DNA of 64,000 nt, taken from positions 1 to 64,000 of the forward strand of contig JBFWRK010000012.1 of assembly GCA_050248955.1 (NCBI GenBank), in the 5' to 3' direction. The translations under genes were made by a program, and so were the position numbers. Every line of letters begins with the position of its first letter. Position 1 is the first letter of the stretch. The notes under the pieces were generated by a model that saw only the letters and a list, made by a program, of their open reading frames with translations, was not told the origin of the DNA and did no database searches. The stretch is from JBFWRK01 sp050248955 (GTDB lineage Bacteria > Actinomycetota > Acidimicrobiia > Acidimicrobiales > Ilumatobacteraceae). Of this stretch, positions 55,415-62,696 are shown one piece after another.

Positions 55415-58048
55415 ATGCGGGGCATGCGTGAGGCGTCCGGTGTCATCACGACAGGTCTGACGTCGGCCGAAGCCGCGGCACGGCTTGCCGCGGACGGTCG
55501 CAACGAGCTTCCTCCCCCTCGTCGGCCGTCGGCCGTCCAGCGCTTCGCGCACCAGCTCGTGCACTTCTTCGCGCTCATGCTGTGGGTCGCCAGCGGACTG
55601 GCGCTGCTCGCCCGCCTTCCCGAGCTCTCGATCGCCATCGCGGCCGTCGTCCTGCTCAACGCCGTGTTCGCCTTCGTGCAGGAGCACCGCGCTGATCGCG
55701 CCGCCGAGCGGCTCCAGGGCCTGCTCCCGATGCGGATCACCGTGCGCCGCGATCGGCGGAGGATCCAGATCGACGCGGCGGAAGTCGTGGTCGGGGACGT
55801 CCTCGTCCTCGAATCCGGCGACCGGATCCCTGCAGACGCCACCGTCATCGCTGCGAACGGCTTCCGCGTCGACACGTCGCTCCTGACCGGTGAGAGCGAG
55901 CCGGTCGCGCTCGGGATCGGCGACGAGGTGAACGCTGCGACGTTCGTCGTCGAGGGGGATGCCGACGCGGTGACCACCGCCACGGGTGGATCGACCCGGC
56001 TGGCGGAGATCGCGAAGTTGACGACCTCGACCGCGCGCCCCCCCAGTCCGCTCACCCTCCAGCTGCACGGGGTCGTACGCACGATCGCCGGCATCGCGGT
56101 CGTCGTGGGTGGCCTGTTCTTCGTGATCGCCCTGCTGCTCGGCAATCCCGCCTCCGAGGGGTTCGTCTTCGCGATCGGCGTCACCGTCGCCCTCGTGCCG
56201 GAAGCGCTGCTGCCCACCGTGACGCTCTCACTCGCGTGGGGAGCGGAGCAGATGGCCAAAAGGCACGTGCTCGTGCGCAACCTGGACGCGGTGGAGACGC
56301 TCGGGTCGACGACGTTCATCTGCACGGACAAGACCGGGACGCTGACCCGCAACCAGATGACCGTGGTGCACGCGTGGACGGCGTCCGGAACCGCGCTCGT
56401 GAGCGAGACCGGCTACTCCCCCACCGCTCCGGTGGTGCTGTCCGACCCGGCAGCCGGCGACGATCTCGCGCGGTTGGCCACGGCCGCGGTGCGGTGCTCC
56501 GCGGGGTACGTGTACAAAGACGGTGAGTGGCGCGCGCACGGCGATCCGATGGAGGCAGCGCTCGACGTGTTCGCCCGGCGGCTCGGGCTCGACACCAGCG
56601 TCGCTCGAGCGCGGGATGTCGCCGATGTCCGGTTCCCGTTCGATCCCCGCCGGCGCCGCGCGTCGGTGGTCATCGGCCCCGACGTGCTCGTCAAGGGTGC
56701 ACCGGATGCCGTGCTGCCGCTGTGCGTCAATGCGCAGGAAGCTGCCGGCGTGCTCGACGAGCTGACCGGCAGGGGACTTCGCGTCCTGGCCGTCGCCGGG
56801 AGAACGATCCGGGAGGGCGCCGACGTCCCGACCTCGGCAGCGGACGCCGAGAGCAATCTGGACCTCCTCGGGCTCGTGGCGATGGAGGACCCACCTCGCC
56901 ACGATGTCGCCGAAGCCATCCAGGCGTGCCGGCGCGCCGGTGTCAAGGTGGCCATGATCACGGGTGATCACCCGGCGACCGCCGCCGCGATCGCGACCGA
57001 AGTCGGCTTGCGGCAGCCGGACGGGCTCGTCCTCACCGGGGACGAGCTCCCCGCTGACGACGCGGTGCTCGGCGCCCAGCTCGACCGCGACGGCGTCGTC
57101 ATCGCCCGCGTCTCACCCGAGCAGAAGCTGCGCATCGCGCAGGCCCTCCGCGCCCGCGGGCACGTGGTGGCGATGACCGGCGACGGCGTGAACGACGGGC
57201 CGGCGCTGCGAGAAGCCGACATCGGCATCGCGATGGGTGCTTCGGGCACCGACGTTGCCAGGGAGGCCGCCGACCTCGTGCTCCTCGACGACCACTTCGC
57301 ATCGATCGTCGCCGGCATCGAGCAGGGCCGGACCACCTTCCTCAACATCCGGCGGTTCCTGACGTACCACCTGACCGACAACGTCGCCGAGCTGACGCCG
57401 TTCGTCGTCTGGGCGATGTCGGGTGGTCGGATCCCGCTCGCGCTCGGCGTGCTCCAGATCCTCGCGCTCGACATCGGGACCGACACGCTCTCCGCTGTCG
57501 CCCTCGGTGCCGAGCGGCCGGGAATCGATGTGCTCTCCCGCCCGCCGGTGACCGGCCGCCTCCTGAACGGCACGGTGCTCCGCCGGGCCTTCGGCATCCT
57601 CGGTCCCACCGAGGCGACGCTGGCGATGGCGGCCTTCTTCATCTCGTTCGCGACGTTCGGCTGGCGGCCGGGCGACGCGTTTCCCGAGGTGCACATCGCG
57701 GCCGCGTCCGGCGCGGCCTTCATGACCGTGGTCTTCGCCCAGACCGCGAACGCCTTCGCCTGCCGCAGTGCCACGAGGTGGCCGGGCGCGCTCGGGTGGA
57801 CGGCCAACCCGCTGCTGATCGTCGGAGCTTCGGTCGGACTGATGATCTCCTTCGCCATGCTGCTCATCCCGCCGATCGCCGACGAGATCGGGCAGGCCGC
57901 TCCTCCTGCAGCCGGCTGGATGGTCGCCGCGGCATCCGTGTTCGCGCTGCTCGCGGTCGATGCGCTCGTGAAGCACCGCCACGCGAAGCGGAACGGCACA
58001 GGACCTCGCCAAACGGTGGTTGCTCGTCAGGTGTCGGGTAAGCGATAG
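55415..58048 (+). CDS. P-type cation-transporting ATPase (PII, CtpF-like)
   Basis: An 877-residue PII-type ATPase. It has the N-terminal cation-ATPase domain (TTGLTSAEAAARLAADGRNEL), LLTGESEPV, the M4 motif VPEALLPTVT, FICTDKTGTLTRNQM, MTGDGVNDGPALREADIG and a C-terminal six-helix bundle. The length and M4 motif fit a Ca2+/alkali-cation or CtpF-like pump rather than a heavy-metal pump (no CPx). In Mycobacterium tuberculosis, CtpF belongs to the DosR regulon. The ATG at 55415 is near a GAGGG site; a second ATG at 55424 is possible. Confidence 0.9.
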   Translation: MRGMREASGVITTGLTSAEAAARLAADGRNELPPPRRPSAVQRFAHQLVHFFALMLWVASGLALLARLPELSIAIAAVVLLNAVFAFVQEHRADRAAERLQGLLPMRITVRRDRRRIQIDAAEVVVGDVLVLESGDRIPADATVIAANGFRVDTSLLTGESEPVALGIGDEVNAATFVVEGDADAVTTATGGSTRLAEIAKLTTSTARPPSPLTLQLHGVVRTIAGIAVVVGGLFFVIALLLGNPASEGFVFAIGVTVALVPEALLPTVTLSLAWGAEQMAKRHVLVRNLDAVETLGSTTFICTDKTGTLTRNQMTVVHAWTASGTALVSETGYSPTAPVVLSDPAAGDDLARLATAAVRCSAGYVYKDGEWRAHGDPMEAALDVFARRLGLDTSVARARDVADVRFPFDPRRRRASVVIGPDVLVKGAPDAVLPLCVNAQEAAGVLDELTGRGLRVLAVAGRTIREGADVPTSAADAESNLDLLGLVAMEDPPRHDVAEAIQACRRAGVKVAMITGDHPATAAAIATEVGLRQPDGLVLTGDELPADDAVLGAQLDRDGVVIARVSPEQKLRIAQALRARGHVVAMTGDGVNDGPALREADIGIAMGASGTDVAREAADLVLLDDHFASIVAGIEQGRTTFLNIRRFLTYHLTDNVAELTPFVVWAMSGGRIPLALGVLQILALDIGTDTLSAVALGAERPGIDVLSRPPVTGRLLNGTVLRRAFGILGPTEATLAMAAFFISFATFGWRPGDAFPEVHIAAASGAAFMTVVFAQTANAFACRSATRWPGALGWTANPLLIVGASVGLMISFAMLLIPPIADEIGQAAPPAAGWMVAAASVFALLAVDALVKHRHAKRNGTGPRQTVVARQVSGKR

Positions 58049-58141
58049 GGATGTCATTGGCGCAGTGGACCCTCGTGTTCGCAGCCGCTGCGGGCGTGGC
58101 CCTGGCCCAGAGCGCAGCTGGCGCATATGCTGACGGTTGGC

Positions 58142-58285
58142 GTGCCGGGAAGTCTGGTCGGCGAGATCCATTCGCGACGCTCGGAGGATTCGCCCGTGAT
58201 GCACCACGTTCCCCAGTGCCCCCGCACGAACGACCCTCTCGCCCGGGGCTACGCCGCTCTCGCGACGCGGTGGCACCGGTCATGA
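58142..58285 (+). CDS. Possible 47-residue small protein
   Basis: An open frame of 47 residues fills the gap between the ATPase and Gre-like genes and overlaps the latter's start as ATGA, which suggests coupling. A TATGCT hexamer lies 10 bases before its GTG. An internal GTG-ATG with GGAGG upstream would give 28 residues beginning MHHVPQCP. That phrase faintly recalls the N-terminus of short actinobacterial proteins of the DUF5999 kind, but the rest does not match. It could be a coupled leader peptide or a remnant. Confidence 0.35.
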   Translation: MPGSLVGEIHSRRSEDSPVMHHVPQCPRTNDPLARGYAALATRWHRS

Positions 58286-58758
58286 GCAGCGCATTGCCGT
58301 CGGAGCGGGCGTACCTGACCGAGGACGGACGGCGCCTTCTGGAGGACCGCGTCCGCACGCTCGCAGCGACCGTCGACGACCTCCACGGCGTCCTCGACGA
58401 TCCGGAGCGCCGGGCAGATCACATCGAGGAGTACCAACGGGCTGCACAGGAGCTGGCCGGGCTCCGCTCGCTCCTCGACTCCGCCAGAGCGCTCGACGAC
58501 GTGCCAGATGATCCGCGCGTGGTCGAGCTCGGCGACACGGTCGCCATCCGGCTGGAAGAAGGTCCTGACGAGACCTACATCATCGTCCACGCCGCCGAGG
58601 CATCGATGGAGGACCAACGCATCTCGGCCGAGTCGCCGCTCGGGCATGCGCTGCTCGGGAAGCACGTCGGTGACACGGTCGAGGTCCCGGTGCCCATCGG
58701 CTCGTACCGATGCACGATCCTCAGCGCGAGCCGCATCCGGTCGGATCACACCGACTGA
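58282..58758 (+). CDS. GreA/GreB-family transcription factor-like protein
   Basis: A 158-residue Gre-like protein: an N-terminal helical hairpin (YLTEDGRRLLEDRVRTL to LLDSARAL) and the C-terminal FKBP-like GreA/B domain (VELGDTVAIRL, ISAESPLGHALLGKHVGDTV). Canonical GreA has two acidic residues at the hairpin tip; here the tip reads DDPERRADHIEEY, so cleavage activity is plausible but unproven. It may be a stress paralogue that modifies RNA polymerase. The ATG is within a four-base overlap with the small upstream frame. Confidence 0.82.
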   Translation: MSSALPSERAYLTEDGRRLLEDRVRTLAATVDDLHGVLDDPERRADHIEEYQRAAQELAGLRSLLDSARALDDVPDDPRVVELGDTVAIRLEEGPDETYIIVHAAEASMEDQRISAESPLGHALLGKHVGDTVEVPVPIGSYRCTILSASRIRSDHTD

Positions 58759-58847
58759 CCCGCTCGACGCGCGATGCCGGATCCTCCCGGCGGACGCGCC
58801 CGAAGACCCACGCCGGCGGGCACGGTGCCGGCAGCCCGGAGGGCCAG

Positions 58848-60008
58848 ATGGTTGACCAGCTCCATCCCATCGGGGACATCGACCTCGTGACGGACGAGAC
58901 CCTCGTCGAGCTCGCTGCTCATCGCGCACCGGCATGCATCTCGATGTTCATCCCGACGCACACGGTTGCTCCCGCGACGCAGCAGGATCCGATTCGTCTG
59001 ACGAATCTCGTCCGCGCCGCCGAAGCGCGCCTCTTGGAAGATCTCGGCACTGCACGCCGCGAAGCGGAAGCACTGCTCGCGCCGGTCCGAGCGCTGGTGG
59101 ACGACCTCGACTTCTGGCGCCATCAATCCAGCGGTCTCGCGGTCTACGTCGCTCAGGACGTGCTGCGCACCCTCCGCGTCCCACTGCCGTTGACCGAAGG
59201 GGTGTTCGTCGGCGGAGCCTTTCGTGTGCGGCCGCTCCTGCCACTGCTGTCGGGCAACGGGCGGTTCTACCTGCTGGCCCTGAGCCAGAACGAGGTACGG
59301 CTCTTCGAGGGCACCCGATTCACCATGTCGGAGCTGCCCCTCGGGCGGATTCCGTCGAGCATGGCCGAGGCGCTCGCCCACGAGGACCCCGAGGCACAGT
59401 TGCAGATCCGCTCCGGTGGTCAGGGCGGGATGTTCCACGGTCATGGCGTCGGTGACGAGGTCGACAAGCAGGCATTGGAGCGCTTCATCAGACTCGTCGA
59501 TCGCGGCGTGCAGGCCGAGCTCGGGTCCGCTCCCCACCCGCTCGTGCTCGCCGCAGTCCGCTACTACCTGCCGATCTACCGCTCTGTGACGAACCGGGTG
59601 GCGCTCGCCGAGCGAACGGTCGAGGGCGCTCCCGAAGGACGATCGCCCGGCGAGCTCCACGACCAAGCGTGGGAGATCGCGTCGCCGATGTTCGCTGGCC
59701 GACGGCACGATGCGCGAGAGCGCCTCCGGGCGGCTCTCGGCCAGGATCGCGCCGCGCTCGGTGCCGTCGCCGTGGTCGGTGCGGCGCTCGCGGGACGGGT
59801 GGCGACGTTGTTCCTGCGCGATGATGAACCGTGCTGGGGCCGAGCCGACGACACGGGCAACGTCGCCCTCAGCGCCGCGATGGAAGCAGGAGATGACGAC
59901 GTGCTCGAGAGGGCCGCCCTGGCAACGCTCGCCGCAGGCGGTGAGGTCTACGTGGATGCTGCCGCCGTGCCGGAGCCGGAGGTGGCGGCGGCCCTGCTCC
60001 GTTGGTAG
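58848..60008 (+). CDS. baeRF (bacterial archaeo-eukaryotic release factor) family protein
   Basis: A 386-residue protein resembling the middle and C-terminal parts of eRF1, as in actinobacterial baeRF families. Visible landmarks are ACISMFIPTHTVAPATQQDP near the N-terminus, RFYLLALSQNEVRLFEGTRF, and the C-terminal eRF1 domain-3-like region with LATLAAGGEVYVDAAAVPEP. Such proteins are thought to act at the ribosome in stress or conflict; the mycobacterial relative Rv2629 is a DosR-regulon member. The ATG at 58848 has GGAGGGCC upstream. Confidence 0.82.
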   Translation: MVDQLHPIGDIDLVTDETLVELAAHRAPACISMFIPTHTVAPATQQDPIRLTNLVRAAEARLLEDLGTARREAEALLAPVRALVDDLDFWRHQSSGLAVYVAQDVLRTLRVPLPLTEGVFVGGAFRVRPLLPLLSGNGRFYLLALSQNEVRLFEGTRFTMSELPLGRIPSSMAEALAHEDPEAQLQIRSGGQGGMFHGHGVGDEVDKQALERFIRLVDRGVQAELGSAPHPLVLAAVRYYLPIYRSVTNRVALAERTVEGAPEGRSPGELHDQAWEIASPMFAGRRHDARERLRAALGQDRAALGAVAVVGAALAGRVATLFLRDDEPCWGRADDTGNVALSAAMEAGDDDVLERAALATLAAGGEVYVDAAAVPEPEVAAALLRW

Positions 60009-60052
60009 GCAGCTCGCTGAGAGGGGCGGTGGCAGGACGTACTGTCGTGCCG

Positions 60053-60085
60053 ATGCGCCGGGAGCAGTGGGAGAACCGGCCGTGA
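60053..60085 (+). CDS. Possible 10-residue leader peptide
   Basis: ATG at 60053 opens a 10-codon frame (MRREQWENRP) whose TGA overlaps the GTG of the ABC ATPase as GTGA. TACTGT at 60040-60045 ends 7 bases before the ATG, so the peptide would be the first thing translated on a leaderless mRNA. Termination at the overlap could reload ribosomes on the ATPase gene. Confidence 0.35.
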   Translation: MRREQWENRP

Positions 60086-60957
60086 GCGCAGTGATCACCA
60101 CCAGGGGGCTGACCAAGCGCTTCGGTGAGCTCACCGCAGTCGGCAACCTCGACCTGGAGGTGCAGCAGGGTGAGGTGTTCGGTTTCCTGGGCCCGAACGG
60201 CGCCGGCAAGACGACGACCATCAGGATGCTGCTCGACATCCTGCGGCCGACATCGGGAACGGCGGAGGTGCTCGGACGGGCACCGGGTGACACCTCGGTG
60301 CGGGCCCGCATCGGATTCTTGCCGGCAGAGCTGCACCTCGATCGCCGCTACACCGTGCGGGAGGCGATCGACTTCTTGGGCGCGTTGCGCGGTGGGTTCG
60401 ACGAGGTCGACGTTCGCACGCTGCTCGAGCGGTTCGATCTCGACCCCGGCCGGACGATCGGCGACCTGAGCACTGGCAACCGCCGCAAGATCGGCGTGAC
60501 CCAGGCCTTCGCCGGGCGACCGGAGCTCCTCATCCTCGACGAACCGACGTCCGGCCTCGACCCGTTGTTGCAACACGAGCTGCTGGCCCTGATCGAAGAA
60601 CGCGTGGCGGCGGGCGCCACAGTGTTCCTCTCGTCCCATGTCCTCCCGGAGGTCGAGCGCGTCGCCGACCGTGTCGCGATCATGCGGCGCGGTGAGCTGG
60701 TGTCCCTCGGAGGGATCGATGAGATCCACGCGCAGGCGCGGCAGCAGATCGATCTGCACCTTGCCGGCGCAGCAGACCCGTCGGTGTTCCACGGCCTTCC
60801 CGGTGTCGTGGCGGTCAGCGCCAACGGCAGCGTCGTCTCGATCACGATCGAAGGGTCGATCGACCCGGTGATCAAGCGGGCAGCACAGCTGACGGTCGAG
60901 CGGGTCGTGAGCCACGAGACCGATCTCGAAGACGCGTTCTTGGACCTCTACCGATGA
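60082..60957 (+). CDS. ABC transporter ATPase (ABC-2 exporter, CcmA/drug type)
   Basis: A 291-residue ATPase with Walker A LGPNGAGKTTT, signature LSTGNRRKIGVTQAF (STGN in place of SGGQ), Walker B ELLILDEPTSGLDP, and the C-terminal accessory domain common in DrrA/CcmA-like proteins. The GTG at 60082 has GGGAG 8 bases upstream. Its stop overlaps the permease start (ATGA). Together they form a two-gene exporter of unknown substrate. Confidence 0.9.
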   Translation: MSAVITTRGLTKRFGELTAVGNLDLEVQQGEVFGFLGPNGAGKTTTIRMLLDILRPTSGTAEVLGRAPGDTSVRARIGFLPAELHLDRRYTVREAIDFLGALRGGFDEVDVRTLLERFDLDPGRTIGDLSTGNRRKIGVTQAFAGRPELLILDEPTSGLDPLLQHELLALIEERVAAGATVFLSSHVLPEVERVADRVAIMRRGELVSLGGIDEIHAQARQQIDLHLAGAADPSVFHGLPGVVAVSANGSVVSITIEGSIDPVIKRAAQLTVERVVSHETDLEDAFLDLYR

Positions 60958-61760
60958 CGGTCTTCGCTCGCCTGCTCGCCGACCGCCGCCGCGGAGCGCT
61001 CGGGTGGACCATCGGCATGGTCGCCGGCGTCGCATCGATCGTGGGCCTGTGGCCCACGGTGCGAGGCAACGACGACATGGAGCGCGTCGTGAACGACCTA
61101 CCGACGAGCGTGCGCGCGCTCATCGGCTCGCAGGAGGGCATCCCGCTGACGTCTGCTCCCGGCTACCTCCAAGCCCGGCTGTTCTCGACGATCCTGCCGA
61201 TCCTGTTGCTCGTGTATGCGATCGGCCTCGGGTCGCGAGCGATCGGCGGAGCCGAGGAGGACGGCACGCTGCAGCTGGTCGTGACCGCGCCGGTCACTCG
61301 ACGGCACATCGCGTCGCAGCGGTTCGCAGCATCGACCGTGCTCCTGCTCGGGCTTGCAGCGGTCGGTCTGCTCACCTCGCTCGTGCTCGGCGCCCTCGTC
61401 GGCATCTTCGACGACGTGACCGTCGGGCGGACGCTGGTCGCGGCGCTCGCGGTCCTGGAGCTCGCGATCCTCCACCTTGCCATCGCGTTCACGTTCGGTG
61501 CGATCACCGGTCGGCGCGGTCCGGCCGTCACCGCCGCGAGTGCGGTCGCCGTCGGTGGTTACGTGCTGCACGGACTCGCAGCATCCGCGGAAGCGATACG
61601 TCCCGTGCGGGTCGTGTCGCCGTGGTGGTGGCTGCTCGATCGCAACCTGCTCGTGCAGGACGCATCGTTCCTGTCGGTCGGCCTTCCGTTGTTGCTCGCC
61701 GCGGCGACGTTCGTCGTCGGCGTGCTGCGCTTCGAGCAACGCGATCTGCGGTTCCCGTAA
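60954..61760 (+). CDS. ABC-2 family transporter permease
   Basis: A 268-residue permease with six predicted helices and an ABC-2 layout: a large first loop (residues about 38-72), the GSRAIGGAEEDGTLQLVVTAPVTRRH conserved coupling segment, and four more helices. It pairs with the ATPase upstream through an ATGA overlap. It converges on the next gene with an 18-base gap. Confidence 0.88.
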   Translation: MTVFARLLADRRRGALGWTIGMVAGVASIVGLWPTVRGNDDMERVVNDLPTSVRALIGSQEGIPLTSAPGYLQARLFSTILPILLLVYAIGLGSRAIGGAEEDGTLQLVVTAPVTRRHIASQRFAASTVLLLGLAAVGLLTSLVLGALVGIFDDVTVGRTLVAALAVLELAILHLAIAFTFGAITGRRGPAVTAASAVAVGGYVLHGLAASAEAIRPVRVVSPWWWLLDRNLLVQDASFLSVGLPLLLAAATFVVGVLRFEQRDLRFP

Positions 61761-61778
61761 CAGCGTTCACGCTCCAGC

Positions 61779-62696
61779 TCAAGCCAGGTGGCGAACGCTC
61801 ACGAGCTCAGCGCGCACGCCGTCGAGCGTCATGTCCTCGAGGCACCCGCCGAGCCGTCGGATCCCGAGCGGACCGAGCGCCGGTTCGATCGTGACCGCCA
61901 CCGTTCGGGCCTCGACGACATGTGGCTGCGTCACCAAGCGCGCGTTCCCCGGCAGCCGCAACCGGCAGCTCTCGAACAGCGCCTGGGCAGTGGACTCCAC
62001 GGGCACCTGATCGTCCGTGCGATAGCCGATGTGCACCGTCACCTCGGTGACGCCCGAGCGCTCAGTGGGATCCGGCCGGCTCTCGGTGGCGTCGGCGAGC
62101 ACGTCGATGGCGGCGCCGAGCATGAGTGCCGCCGTCGCGACGACGATCGTCATCGTCGCCGCTCGGGCCCAGCGCTGACCGCGCGGCGGCGCGGGACGCT
62201 CCGGTGTGCTGTCGGCGAGGAGTCCCCCGGCCGGGTAGGCGATGCGCTCGAGCGGGACGGACGGCTCGGTCCGCTCGCCGACGACGAACATCGCCATGCG
62301 TTCGATGACGTACGCCAGGGCCGACAGCACGGCTCCCGCCCCGAGGAGCACCGGGATGAACACCGACGTCCGCGACGGGTCGAGCCACGGGAACGAGATC
62401 GAGCCGGTGCGGCCGGCGGCGGCCGGTGGGGGCTCGGACTGCGCCGGCGGCGACGCCACGCCGCCGTCCGGGTTCCGCGCGGATGATTGTGCGAGGCGGG
62501 ACTCGATCGCGCCCAGCCGACGGAGGAGCAGCGCGCCGAGGACGGACAGTTCCGTGGCGACGAAGATCAGTCCGGAGATCTGCGCCCGGTTCCACTCCCA
62601 GCGGTACAGGTAGACGATGAAGTAGGTGCCGGACGCTACGAGGACGATCATCGCCAGCAGGCGACCGAGGAGCTGCGCGACGCGGATCGGGGTCAT
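61779..62696 (-). CDS. Multi-pass membrane protein of unknown function
   Basis: A 305-residue protein. Two N-terminal helices (residues about 8-28 and 40-58) are followed by a Pro/Ala-rich loop, a third helix near 110-130, and a fourth near 180-198. The extracytoplasmic C-terminal domain of about 100 residues contains paired cysteines (SCRLRLPGN, LGGCLEDM). No family recognised. The ATG overlaps the stop of the PEP-utiliser-like gene (ATGA), so the two are coupled and probably functionally linked. Confidence 0.65.
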   Translation of the reverse strand: MTPIRVAQLLGRLLAMIVLVASGTYFIVYLYRWEWNRAQISGLIFVATELSVLGALLLRRLGAIESRLAQSSARNPDGGVASPPAQSEPPPAAAGRTGSISFPWLDPSRTSVFIPVLLGAGAVLSALAYVIERMAMFVVGERTEPSVPLERIAYPAGGLLADSTPERPAPPRGQRWARAATMTIVVATAALMLGAAIDVLADATESRPDPTERSGVTEVTVHIGYRTDDQVPVESTAQALFESCRLRLPGNARLVTQPHVVEARTVAVTIEPALGPLGIRRLGGCLEDMTLDGVRAELVSVRHLA

